64,000 nt of DNA, taken from positions 1 through 64,000 of the forward strand of contig NZ_JACIEK010000016.1 of NCBI RefSeq assembly GCF_014196835.1. The letters run 5' to 3'. Shown one piece after another: positions 52,208 through 61,147 of the stretch. The stretch is from Aureimonas pseudogalii. Its GTDB lineage: Bacteria > Pseudomonadota > Alphaproteobacteria > Rhizobiales > Rhizobiaceae. Numbering within the stretch: the first letter of the stretch is position 1; every line of letters begins with the position of its first letter. The translations under genes and the position numbers were made by a program. The notes under the pieces are model-generated. The model was given only the letters and a program-made list of their open reading frames with translations. It had not been told where the DNA came from and did no database searches.

Positions 52208-55200
52208 CTACGCTTCGACGTCGCTCGGCCGGTCGTCGTTCGACGGCGTCGAGAGCCCCGCGAGCAGCGCCGGCAGCGCGGCGTAGTCGAGCTTGCCGGT
52301 GCCGAGCAGCGGCAGGCGCTCGACGATGCGGACCTGCGAGGGCACCATCAGCTCGCTCGCCCCGCGCGAGCGGGCGAAGGCGGAGAAGTCGGCGCGGGTG
52401 GCGGCGGGGTGCTGCGTCAGCAGCACCAGCCGCTCGCCCTTGCGCGGGTCGGGCTCGGCGACGACGGCGGAGGGTGCGCCCGGCCACAAGTCGCCCGCCA
52501 GCGCCTCGACCGCGGCGAGCGAGATCATCTCGCCGCCGATCTTGGCGAAGCGCTTGGCCCGCCCCTCGATCCGGACGAAACCGTCGGCGTCGATCGAGAC
52601 GATGTCGCCGGTGTCGTGCCAGCCGTCCGCCAGCCGTTCGAGATGGCCGGGTCGATCGCTCCTGAGATAGCCGAGCATGACGTTGCCGCCGCGCACATGG
52701 AGGCGCCCGCCCGTCTCCACGCCCTCGACCGGTTCCAGTCGATGCTCGATGCCCGGCAGAAGGCGCCCCACCGTGCCCGGCCGGTTGTGCATGGCGGTGT
52801 TCAGCGCCAGCACCGGCGAGGCCTCGGTCACGCCGTAGCCCTCGAAGAGGCGGATGCCGAACCGGTCCCCATAGGTCCGGCGCGTCGTGGCCTTCACCGG
52901 CTCGGCGCCGGCGAAGACGTAGCGAAGCGACCGAAGATCGTAGGGGTGCGCGGTGCGGGCATAGCCGGCAAGGAACGTGTCGGTGCCGAAGAGGATCGTG
53001 GCGTTCGCGGCGTAGATGAGCTCGGGCACGATCCGGTAGTGCAGCGGCGAGGGGTAGAGATAGACGGGAACGCCGGAGACGAGCGGCAGCAGCGTCGCGG
53101 CGCTGAGGCCGAAGGAATGGAACATCGGCAGGACGTTGAACACCTTGTCGTGGGCGCCGAAGTCGATGCTCGCGGCGATCTGCGCGATGTTGACGAGGAT
53201 GTTGCGGTGGCTGAGCACCACGCCCTTCGGCGCGCCTTCCGAGCCGGAGGTGAAGAGGATCGCCGCCGGATCGTCCGCGTCCCGCTTCGCGAGCGGTCGG
53301 CTGCGGGCGAGGCGGCCGCGGAGCTTCTCGAGCGTGCCGAGGCTCGCGCGCACGTCCTCCAGCCAGACGAAGACATGGTCCGTGGAGAGCTCGTCCACCA
53401 GCGGCTGGAGCTTGGCCCGCTCGACGAAGGCGCGCGAGGAGAGGATGGTGCGGGTTTCGGCCGCGCGGCAGGCCGCGCGGATGTTGGCGGCCCCGGCGGT
53501 GAAGTTGATCATCGCCGGCACCTTTCCGGCCGAGACGAGGCCGAGGAAGGTCGCAACCGTGCCGTTGGCGTTCGGCAGCATGAGGCCGAGATGCGGCTCG
53601 TTCGGGAACATCAAGGCGAATCGCGCACTGAGAACGCGGGCGGCGGTGAGGAGCGTGCCGTAGGTCATGGCGCCGGTGACGGGATCCTCCAGCGCGAGGC
53701 GACCGAGGCCGTCGCGCCGGGCCTGGGCGGTGATCTTTTCGAGGATCGTCAGGTCGGTGCGCTCGGTGCGGAACACGAGGCCCGACATGACGCGGCCGAG
53801 CTGCGCGCCGGCCAGCGCGCGGCGGGCGCGCGCCGTGCCGCCCTCCGGCACGCCGATGCGCTCGGGCGGCAGGATGGTCACGCGCACCTTCGGAAAGAGG
53901 CTGCGGCGCACTTGGCCGTCGCCGAGCCGCGAGAAGTAGGACCGCTCCAGCCCCTCGATGCGGATCGGAACCACCGGCGCGCCGGTGCGCGCGGCCACCA
54001 TCGCCGCCCCGTCGTAGAGCTTCATCAGGCTGCCCGTGACGGTGATGCGCCCTTCCGGAAAGATCACCAGCGGCTCGCCGGCCTCGGCTGCCTTGATCAG
54101 CGTGCGCGTCGAGATGGGGCGCGAGGGATCGAGCGGCAGGGCGCGCACGAAGCGCAGGAACGGCTTCACCCACGGGCGCGTCGCCGTCACGTGGTCGATC
54201 GCGAAGACGGGATCGCGCTCAGTGAGGGCGAGCGCCAGCGGCGCGTCGAGAAAGCTCGCATGGTTCAGCACGAGGATCGGGTTCGGTCCGGCCGCGTCGA
54301 GGTTTGCGAGGCCCTCGACCTCCATGCGATGGAAGATGCGGAAATACAGGGAGGCGGCATCGCGCACCGGGTTGGTGGGCAGCTTCCGAAGCATCAGCAC
54401 GGCTGCGCCAAGGTTGAGGAGCGCCAGCGCGGCGAGGATGCCCGGCAGCGGAAGGCCCGCCGCCTGAACGAGGGCGAGCGCGATGCCGCCCGCCACCATG
54501 AAGCCGGCGCTCAGCGCGTTGGCGCCGGCCACCGTGCGCGCGCGGCTCGCAGCCGGGGCCCAGGCCTGGACGGCCGCGAAGGTCGGCACCACCAGAAAGG
54601 CACTGGCGAACGCCATGCCGGTGAAGTCGACCAGGGCGCGCGTGGTGCTCGGATCGCCCGACAGCGCGAAGGCGAGGTCGAGGCCGAACCCGGCCATGGC
54701 GAGGGCGGCCAAGGGAGCTGGCAGGAGCACGATGCGACCCCGGCAGATCCAGGCCGCGAGACCCGAGCCGATGGCGACGGCGACGGCGAAGAGCGCCAGA
54801 ACGGCCGACACCATGGCTTCGCTGCCACCGAGCGTTCCCGTGACGATCACCGGCAGCAGCGACAGGAGCACGGCGCCGACCGCCCAGAACCAGGACACCA
54901 TCAGCGAGGCCGCGAAGACGCGGCGATCCGTGCGCAGCCCCGAGACGAGGCCGGCGGTGGAGCGCAGCACGTTCGGCTCGATGCGAAGCTCCGGCGCGGC
55001 CGGGCCGGTGGCCGGGATGCGGCGCGCCGTGAGCCAGCCGGCCACCGCGAGCGCCAGCATCAGGGCGCCGGGCACGACCGGCGAGCCGGCGGCGAGAAGC
55101 CCGGCGAGCAGCGTGCCGCCGAGGATCGCGGCGAAGGTCGCCCCTTCCACCCAGGCATTGGCGGTGGGAAGCTCGGACGCCGGCAGGAGGTCGGGCAGGA

Positions 55201-55579
55201 TGCCGTACTTGATCGGGCCGAACAGGGCCGAGCCGACGCCGAAGCCCGCCAGCGCCACCATCATGACGGGGATCGAGCCGAGAAGGAGGCCCGTAGCGCC
55301 GAGCGCGGCGACGGCGATCTCGGCGAGCTTCAGCCGCCGGGCGACGAGCGCCTTGTCGTGCCGGTCGGCGAGCTCCCCGCCGAGACCCGACAGGAGCAGG
55401 AAGGGCAGGATGAAGATCGCGCCGCACAGCGCCACGAGCGGCGCGGCGCCCTCGGCCGAGACGCGGAAGAGGATCAGGAAGACCAGCGCGTTCTTCAGGA
55501 GGTTGTCGTTGAACGCGGTGAGGAACTGCGTCCAGAAGAGCGGCGCGAAGCGCGCTGATAGCACCATGGGAGAGCCCAT
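52208..55579 (-). CDS. Three-domain Aas-like protein: MFS transporter, 1-acyl-glycerol-phosphate acyltransferase and acyl-ACP ligase
   Basis: The 1123-residue fusion begins with an MFS/LplT-like domain (about 1-400; FWTQFLTAFNDNLLKNALVF). A PlsC acyltransferase domain follows (about 425-610; VLNHASFLDAPLAL and PLVIFPEGRITVTG), then an AMP-binding acyl-ACP synthetase (about 640-1110; AAILFTSGSEGAPKGVVLSH, EGYGVTEASPVL, GWHDTGDIVSID). E. coli encodes LplT and Aas separately. Here uptake of lysophospholipid and its re-acylation are on one chain, as in many rhizobia. It restores diacyl phospholipid at the inner membrane. Confidence 0.92.
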   Translation of the reverse strand: MGSPMVLSARFAPLFWTQFLTAFNDNLLKNALVFLILFRVSAEGAAPLVALCGAIFILPFLLLSGLGGELADRHDKALVARRLKLAEIAVAALGATGLLLGSIPVMMVALAGFGVGSALFGPIKYGILPDLLPASELPTANAWVEGATFAAILGGTLLAGLLAAGSPVVPGALMLALAVAGWLTARRIPATGPAAPELRIEPNVLRSTAGLVSGLRTDRRVFAASLMVSWFWAVGAVLLSLLPVIVTGTLGGSEAMVSAVLALFAVAVAIGSGLAAWICRGRIVLLPAPLAALAMAGFGLDLAFALSGDPSTTRALVDFTGMAFASAFLVVPTFAAVQAWAPAASRARTVAGANALSAGFMVAGGIALALVQAAGLPLPGILAALALLNLGAAVLMLRKLPTNPVRDAASLYFRIFHRMEVEGLANLDAAGPNPILVLNHASFLDAPLALALTERDPVFAIDHVTATRPWVKPFLRFVRALPLDPSRPISTRTLIKAAEAGEPLVIFPEGRITVTGSLMKLYDGAAMVAARTGAPVVPIRIEGLERSYFSRLGDGQVRRSLFPKVRVTILPPERIGVPEGGTARARRALAGAQLGRVMSGLVFRTERTDLTILEKITAQARRDGLGRLALEDPVTGAMTYGTLLTAARVLSARFALMFPNEPHLGLMLPNANGTVATFLGLVSAGKVPAMINFTAGAANIRAACRAAETRTILSSRAFVERAKLQPLVDELSTDHVFVWLEDVRASLGTLEKLRGRLARSRPLAKRDADDPAAILFTSGSEGAPKGVVLSHRNILVNIAQIAASIDFGAHDKVFNVLPMFHSFGLSAATLLPLVSGVPVYLYPSPLHYRIVPELIYAANATILFGTDTFLAGYARTAHPYDLRSLRYVFAGAEPVKATTRRTYGDRFGIRLFEGYGVTEASPVLALNTAMHNRPGTVGRLLPGIEHRLEPVEGVETGGRLHVRGGNVMLGYLRSDRPGHLERLADGWHDTGDIVSIDADGFVRIEGRAKRFAKIGGEMISLAAVEALAGDLWPGAPSAVVAEPDPRKGERLVLLTQHPAATRADFSAFARSRGASELMVPSQVRIVERLPLLGTGKLDYAALPALLAGLSTPSNDDRPSDVEA

Positions 55580-55679
55580 CGGAGATCCTGTTCGGTCGAT
55601 CGTTGTCGAAAAACGGCGGTGACGAAGACGCGTCGGATCCCGGGCGCCCTCGTCGTCGGCGCCCGGGAGGTCTGCCGCG

Positions 55680-55961
55680 TCAGTCGGTGCGGCGCTCGGC
55701 GCCCATCAGCAGCTTTTCGGTGCGCGCCTCTTCCAGGCGGTTGAGGAAGCGCGACGCCTCTTCCTCGTCGCGCAGCGTCTTGGTGACGGAGATGGACGTC
55801 TGGACGAGCATCAGGGACGCCATGGCGTAGAAGCCCTTGGCCGCGAAGCTCGCTTCCAGCGACCAGATGCCGACCGCCATCATGCCGGCGGCGACGACGA
55901 AGCTGGCGATGGTGAAGCTCTTCCAGGCGGCGGACTGCTTAAGGGTGTAGGTCTCGGTCAT
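55680..55961 (-). CDS. YiaAB two-helix membrane protein
   Basis: The 93-residue protein contains WKSFTIASFVVAAGMMAVGI and AAKGFYAMASLMLVQTSISV, then TKTLRDEEE, which together make the YiaA/YiaB domain of two membrane helices. It lies 58 bases downstream of the PspA-like gene on the same strand. The pairing of YiaAB with PspA proteins suggests a role in membrane stress or integrity, but the biochemical role is unknown. Confidence 0.87.
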   Translation of the reverse strand: MTETYTLKQSAAWKSFTIASFVVAAGMMAVGIWSLEASFAAKGFYAMASLMLVQTSISVTKTLRDEEEASRFLNRLEEARTEKLLMGAERRTD

Positions 55962-56019
55962 GATCGGGGTTCTCCAGGTTCGAATGGGGGTCGAAGGGGG
56001 GAAGGCGGGAACGGGGCGT

Positions 56020-56709
56020 TCAGGCGCTCGTCTGGCGGCGACGCTCGTTCAGGCGCTGCAACACGGCGTCGGTGCCGTGGGCGAGGGGCGTCCCGCAGCC
56101 GGCTTCGGCGAGCTTGCGCGACAATGCGCCGGGATCGGCGTCGCGGTCCATCTCGTCCAGCGCGAGAGCCACGCCATCGGCCTCGCCCTGGCGCTGGCGA
56201 AGCCGCGCGAGCGTCGCTTCCGCGTCGCGAAGGCTCGATCCGATCTCGCCGGGCGCTGACGTCCGCAGGCGTCCCACCCGGCCCGCCGCCTCGGCCAGGC
56301 GCTGGCCGCGCCGGAGATCACGCAGCCGGTCCTCGGCATCGGCCACGATGCGGCGAAGGCGTGCGATCTCGGCGGTGAAACTCTCGCTCGCCTGCCGGGC
56401 GGCCGCGAGGTCCGCTTCGAGGCGCGCGATGGTCTCGGCGGCTTCCCGTGCGAGGGCATCCTTGCCGGCGTCGAGCGCTGAAACCGCCCGCTCTTCGAGA
56501 TCGGCGACATGAACCGAAAGGGTCTGCGCCCGCCGGCTTTCCTCGCGCTCCTGCGTCATCGCCACGGCGACGGCGAGGCGTGCGCGCTCCAGCGTCGCGG
56601 CGCCGTCGCGGATCTGCTGGCGCAGGATGACATGGGCATCGCGGTCGAGCACCGCTTCGGCCGCTTCGTATCTGTGACCCCGGGCCAGGGCGACGAACTG
56701 TTTCCACAT
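56020..56709 (-). CDS. PspA/IM30-family protein
   Basis: The 229-residue protein is almost entirely coiled coil (for example QIRDGAATLERARLAVAVAM and AETIARLEADLAAARQASES), starting WKQFVALARGHRYEAAEAVLD as in PspA homologues. Such proteins form membrane-remodelling oligomers under envelope stress. ATG 56709 is chosen because the PspA start is conserved there. Expression is probably controlled by the TetR protein encoded divergently, through the dyads at 56726-56793. Confidence 0.83.
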   Translation of the reverse strand: MWKQFVALARGHRYEAAEAVLDRDAHVILRQQIRDGAATLERARLAVAVAMTQEREESRRAQTLSVHVADLEERAVSALDAGKDALAREAAETIARLEADLAAARQASESFTAEIARLRRIVADAEDRLRDLRRGQRLAEAAGRVGRLRTSAPGEIGSSLRDAEATLARLRQRQGEADGVALALDEMDRDADPGALSRKLAEAGCGTPLAHGTDAVLQRLNERRRQTSA

Positions 56710-56725
56710 GCTGCGAACCTCGCTA

Positions 56726-56793
56726 TGAACATTGTTCAAACGCAATGAACCACGAGAATGAACATCGTTCAAGAAAAAAATGAACGGCGTTCA
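56726..56793. promoter_or_regulatory. Three TGAAC-N3-GTTCA operators between pspA-like and tetR genes
   Basis: Thirteen-base dyads of identical arms occur at 56726-56738 (spacer ATT), 56759-56771 (ATC) and 56781-56793 (GGC). An additional TGAAC half-site lies at 56746-56750. Starts are 33 and 22 bases apart, about three and two helical turns, so bound dimers would lie on the same face. They span the divergent promoters of both genes and are the likely target of the TetR protein at 56812. Confidence 0.8.
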
Positions 56794-56811
56794 AAATTTA
56801 TGGAGTCGGTG

Positions 56812-57444
56812 ATGACGGAGCGAATTGATCGACGCGAGGCGCTGCGGGAGCGGATCCTCTCGGCCGCCGAGGCCCGGATCGTGGCGGGCGGCGTCGCGGT
56901 GCTGCGGGCCCGCGACGTGATGGCGGATGCGGGCGCCGCGCTCGGGGGTCTCTACAACGCCTTCGACGATCTCGACGACGTCGTGCTGCACGTCAACTCG
57001 CGCACGCTCGACCGGCTGAACGGGGCGCTGAGCGACGCGAGACGCGGCCTCGAAGATCCCGCGCAAGCGTTGCAAGCCTCGGCTCTGGCCTACCTCGCCT
57101 TCGCACGGGCCCATCACCCGCTCTGGTCGGCGCTGTTCGACTATCGCTACGCGTTCGATCGCCGAATGCCCGACTGGCTCCTGGCGCAACAGGGCGACCT
57201 TCTGGTCCACATCGTCGAGCCCTTGCGAAAGCTCCGCCCCGATTGGGACGAGGACACGCTTCTGCTGCGCGCCCGCATCCTGTTCGGCGCCATTCACGGC
57301 GTCGTTTCCACCTCGCTGGAAAAGCGCTTCGTCGGCCTGTCCGCCGACCGGCTGGCGACCGAGATCGGCGCGTTCGTCGACGTCATCGTGGCGGGAACGT
57401 TGCACGGCGCGGACGGCGGGGCCTGGGGATCGACAGGGGACTGA
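56812..57444 (+). CDS. TetR-family regulator of the pspA-like/yiaAB operon
   Basis: The 210-residue protein has a TetR-like HTH (RERILSAAEARIVAGGVAVL, then DAGAALGGLYNAFDDLDDVV) and a TetR_C ligand domain (HPLWSALFDYRYAFDRRMPD). ATG 56812 has GGAG at six bases, whereas the ATG at 56800 has none. It is divergent from the PspA-like gene and separated from it by the three dyads, so autoregulation and repression of the envelope-stress genes are expected. Confidence 0.86.
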   Translation: MTERIDRREALRERILSAAEARIVAGGVAVLRARDVMADAGAALGGLYNAFDDLDDVVLHVNSRTLDRLNGALSDARRGLEDPAQALQASALAYLAFARAHHPLWSALFDYRYAFDRRMPDWLLAQQGDLLVHIVEPLRKLRPDWDEDTLLLRARILFGAIHGVVSTSLEKRFVGLSADRLATEIGAFVDVIVAGTLHGADGGAWGSTGD

Positions 57445-57720
57445 ACACGGACCATCCGCCTCGGCCTTCGGAGCGCCGAGCCCGCCCGCGATGAAGCTTC
57501 GCTCCACGCTCCCGCTGCGAACCCCGGTCGTGCCGCCGCGCCATGGCGCCATGGCAGGCCTCGTCGCCTGCCCCGTCCGCGATGGTCCGACGTTGCCCTG
57601 CTGCCGCGGAAGACGACCGCCGGCCGGTTTCCGTCAGGGGTGGCTGGCGAAGTTCGAGCGCCCGCCCCATCTCCGGGCCGAGGCCGGGAGGCCGGCGCCG
57701 GTCGGAACGAGGGATCGCCA

Positions 57721-58893
57721 TTGAACCGTCTGGAAGGCCTGCCGCGATGGTTGGCGATCGATGCGCCGCACGAGAGCGTGGCGGCCCTGTTCGCCGCCTT
57801 CTGCCATGAGGTCGTGCGCGAGGGCGCTCCGATCCACCGGGTCTCTCTCGGTCTCGAAGGGCTGCATCCCGAAGTGAGCGGCTGGCAGCATATGTGGACG
57901 CGCGAAGCCCTGTCGTCGCGCGAGACGGACCGCGCGACGGCGCCGACGTCCCGATCCTACCTTCACAGCCCGACGCGCATCGTCGACGAGACCGGGCGCG
58001 CGTTCCGCCGGCGGCTCGACCAGCCCAGTCCCCATCTGCCGCTGCTCGACGAACTGCGGCTCGGCGGGATGACCGACTATGTCATGTACCCGCTGCCCTT
58101 CCTCGACCGCAGCCGGACGGCCGTCATCTCCTTCGCCACGGCCGACAGGGACGGCTTCGACGATCGTGTCCTGGCCGAGCTCGAGTTCGCCGTCCGGCTG
58201 CTCAGCCCCTACCTGGAACGGCGCGTCCTCCGGCGCATCTCCATGGACCTCCTCGACACCTATGTCGGACCGCACACGGGGCAGCGCATTCTCGAGGGCC
58301 ACGTGGAGCGCGGCGCCGTCGAGCAGATCGAGGCGGCCATCTGGTTCGCCGATCTTCGCGGCTTCACGGCCCTCTCGGAAACGACCCCGACGAGTCAGGT
58401 TCTCGCGATCCTGAACGACTGGTTCGGTATCGCCGGCGAAGTCATCGCCGCCCAGGGCGGCGAGATCCTCAAGTTCATGGGGGATGCCGTCCTCGCGATC
58501 TTCCCGACCGCCGCGGATCAGGATCGCCGGACGGCATGCCGACGAGCCATGGCGGCGGCCGAGGAGTTCACCCACAGAACCGACGCCGCCAACGCACGAC
58601 GAAGGTCACACGGGGCACCGCCGGTCGCGCATGCCCTGGTGCTGGATGTCGGCGAGGTCGCCTACGGCAATGTCGGCGCGGCCCATCGCATGGACTTCAC
58701 GGTCATCGGCCCCGCAGTCAACCGCGCCAGCCGCCTGTTGCACCTGGCCAAGCGCCTGGAGCGGCCCGTTCTCGTCTCGGACGCCGTCGCTCGCGAACTC
58801 GACACCGCGTTGATCGATCTCGGGCATCACGAGCTTCGAGACGTCGCGCTGCCACAACGGGTCTTCGAACCCGGACGCCGAACGTCCGTTTGA
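57721..58893 (+). CDS. Class III adenylate/guanylate cyclase
   Basis: The 390-residue protein has an N-terminal half of about 200 residues, perhaps GAF-like (VISFATADRDGFDDRVLAEL). The C-terminal cyclase domain has the first metal Asp in AIWFADLRGFTALSE, the second in EILKFMGDAVLAIF with the substrate-selecting Lys, and the transition-state elements in MDFTVIGPAVNRASRLL. The Lys and Asp pattern favours ATP. Start TTG 57721 follows GAGGGA; a longer frame to 57640 is possible. No membrane span is evident. The neighbours give no regulatory clue. Confidence 0.87.
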   Translation: MNRLEGLPRWLAIDAPHESVAALFAAFCHEVVREGAPIHRVSLGLEGLHPEVSGWQHMWTREALSSRETDRATAPTSRSYLHSPTRIVDETGRAFRRRLDQPSPHLPLLDELRLGGMTDYVMYPLPFLDRSRTAVISFATADRDGFDDRVLAELEFAVRLLSPYLERRVLRRISMDLLDTYVGPHTGQRILEGHVERGAVEQIEAAIWFADLRGFTALSETTPTSQVLAILNDWFGIAGEVIAAQGGEILKFMGDAVLAIFPTAADQDRRTACRRAMAAAEEFTHRTDAANARRRSHGAPPVAHALVLDVGEVAYGNVGAAHRMDFTVIGPAVNRASRLLHLAKRLERPVLVSDAVARELDTALIDLGHHELRDVALPQRVFEPGRRTSV

Positions 58894-59023
58894 GATCCTC
58901 GTCCAGGCCAAGGATCGCGGCGGCGCCCGCGGGAACGACATCGTTGAACACGGCCGTGCCTCGTCGCTCCGAGGGCGACCCGCATGACGGCGCGGGAATG
59001 GACTGGTCGCAGACGGCCGTCCG

Positions 59024-60133
59024 CTATGCGGAGCGGCCGCAGAAACGGTTCGGGCTGCGGGTCGCGCACCTGCGCTGACGCCCTCGCCCCTTCGGCGTCG
59101 AAGGGCCCCGGCGTCGGGGCCGCACGAGGATCGCGCGGAAGTCGTTGACGTTGGTGAAGGTCGGGCCGGTGGTCACCAGCCGGCCGAGGCGCTCGAAGGC
59201 GGTGAAGCTGTCGTGGCGCGCCAGATGGTCGGCGAGATCGACGCCGGCGGCGCGGGCGTCGGCCGGAAGATCGCCGTCGAACCAGGCGCCGGCATTGCTT
59301 TGCGACCCGTCGATGCCGTCGGTGTCGCAGGCGATCCCCGAAATGCCGGCGCGCCCGCCGAGCGCCAGCGCCAGCGCCAGCAGATACTCGCCGTTGCGCC
59401 CGCCCCGGCCGGAGCCCGACATCGTCACCGTGGTCTCGCCGCCCGACAGCAGCACCGTGGGACGCGCGGGCGCGAGACCCAGCGCCAGCCGCGCATGCGC
59501 CCGCCCGACCTCCACCGCCTCGCCCTCGACCGTGTCGCCGAGGATCACCGGTTCCAGGCCGGCGGCACGCGCCGCCTCTGCCGCCGCCTCCAGCGCCATC
59601 CGCGGCGTCGCCAGCATCTCGATCCCGGCCGGCCCGGCACCGTCGGCGGCCGGCGCCAGACGGTTCGCCTCCATCGCCCGCCGCGCGCGGTCCTCCAGAG
59701 AGAGGCCGTAGCGTTGCAGGATCGCCGCGACCGCGCCGGGATCGGTCTGGTCGGGAACGGTCGGGCCGGAGCCGATCACGGCCGGGTCGTCGCCGGGCAC
59801 GTCGGAGATGACGTAGGTCACGACGGCGGCAGGCCGAGCGGCCTCGAGCAGGCGCCCGCCCTTGATCGCCGAGAGCGCCTTGCGCACGGCGTTCATCTCG
59901 TGGATCGGCGCGCCCGAGCGCAGCAGCGCCCGGTTCAGCGCCTGCTTGTCGGCGAGCGTGACGCCAGCGGCGGGCAGCGAGAGCAGCGAGGACGCGCCGC
60001 CGGAGACGAGCGCCACCATGAGATCGTCCGGCCCCGCGCCGTGCGCCAGCGCCAGGATGCGGCGCGCCGCGTCCTCGCCCGCCTGGTCGGGCACGGGATG
60101 GGCGGCCTCCACCACCTCGACGTGGCGGGTGGG
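59024..60133 (-). pseudogene. 5'-truncated glycerate 2-kinase gene (TtuD/GckA type, MOFRL)
   Basis: The frame contains VEVVEAAHPVPDQAGEDAAR, LMVALVSGGASSLLSLPAAG, VVTYVISDVPGDDPAVIGSG, VLLSGGETTVTM and the closing GPTFTNVNDFRAIL, all glycerate kinase landmarks. The first hundred or so residues, including the N-terminal substrate region, are missing. The upstream sequence at about 60134 switches directly into a BKACE fragment in another frame. About 30 unrelated, arginine-rich residues follow the normal C-terminus before the TGA at 59024. It is very unlikely to make active kinase. Confidence 0.75.
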
Positions 60134-60420
60134 CAGTCGTATCGGAACGTGTCGTACTTCTGTGCGAGATGGAACAGGGCGAAGTTCATCGAGCCCATGT
60201 TTAGCGAGGCGACCTCGGGCTTGAAGGTCGCGGCGGGCAGGACACGCTCCTCGACCTTCATGAAGGGGCTGCCGCCGGTGGTGATGTTGATCACCGCGTC
60301 GATCGCCGCCTTCACCGTCGGCAGGAACCTGGCGAAGCCCTGCGGGCTCTGGTCGGGCCGACCGTTCTCGGGGTTGCGGGCGTGCAGATGCAGGATCGAC
60401 GCGCCCGCCTTCGCCGCGGC
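60134..60420 (-). pseudogene. Internal fragment of a BKACE (DUF849, beta-keto acid cleavage) gene
   Basis: The segment AGASILHLHARNPENGRPDQ, with the zinc-binding HLH, is followed by INITTGGSPFMKVEERVL and VASLNMGSMNFALFHLAQKY. These are consecutive blocks of DUF849 beta-keto acid cleavage enzymes. Only about 95 residues survive. The start of the enzyme and its second half have been replaced by SDR and glycerate-kinase sequence respectively. The upstream join reads straight on from the SDR frame (SAEDVAAAKAGAS). Confidence 0.75.
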
Positions 60421-61141
60421 GACGTCCTCCGCGCTCACCATGCGGCGCAGCGACACCTTCTCCAGGTAGCGCGTTTCCATGTCCTCGTAGGCAACGCCGA
60501 CCTGGTCTGCCCGGTCGCGGATCACCTTCTCCATGCGCGGACCCGCGACGATGCCCGGCAGCACGGCGTTGACGCGGATGTTGGAGGGGCCGAGCTCCTT
60601 TGGCGAGGCTCCGGGTGAAGCCGATGACGCCGAACTTCGAGGCCGAATAGGGCGAGCGATAGGCGTATCCATGCCGCCCGGCCGAGGACGACAGGTTGAC
60701 GATCGAACCGCCGCCCGCCGCCCGCAGATGCGGCACGGCGAGGCGGGTGCAGAGGAACTGCCCGGTGAGCCCGATGTCGAGGCAGCGGCGCCAGTCGTCC
60801 GGCGCGATCTCCTCGACGCCGCCGGTCGGCCCGGCGATTCCGGCACTGTTGACGAGCGCGTCGAGCCCGCCGAGGGCGGCGAGCGCGACGTCGAAGAAGC
60901 GGGCGACCTCGTCCTCGCGCGAGACGTCGGCGAGGGCGACCGTGACGCCCGGCAGTTCCGCGGCCGCCGCATCGAGCGCGGCCTGCGACACGTCGCAGAG
61001 CGCGACGCGGCACCCCTGACCATGAAGCAGGCGGGCGGTCGCGAGCCCGATGCCGCCGGCGCCCGCCGTGACGACGACGCGCTGGCCCGCGAGGCCGGAG
61101 AGGAGGTTGGGCGGGGTAAAGGGCATGGCGGTCTGGGACAC
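60421..61141 (-). pseudogene. Frameshifted and 3'-truncated SDR dehydrogenase gene
   Basis: From GTG 61141 (or ATG 61126) the frame encodes a classical SDR (VVVTAGAGGIGLATARL, NSAGIAGP, YSASKFGVIGFTRSLAK). An extra base in the AAA at the complement of 60599-60601 throws it out of frame. In the next frame the SDR continues with ELGPSNIRVNAVLPGIVAG and SLRRMVSAEDVAA, where it stops resembling an SDR and merges into the BKACE fragment. The cofactor motif also reads TAGAGGIG rather than TGGAGGIG. Both lesions would abolish function. Confidence 0.78.
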
Positions 61142-61147
61142 GATCGT

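Noticed and set aside
49848-54173. A 1441-codon minus-strand open frame running antisense to the GGDEF-EAL gene and into the Aas-like gene
   Set aside because: It has no family motifs. Its left part is the exact antisense of a clear GGDEF-EAL protein and its right part is a shifted frame of the acyl-ACP ligase. Long antisense frames are expected at this GC content.
60599-60601. SDR frameshift treated purely as a sequencing error
   Set aside because: A homopolymer error is possible at this site, but the same gene also lacks its C-terminus through a deletion and its glycine motif is altered, so decay is the better explanation.
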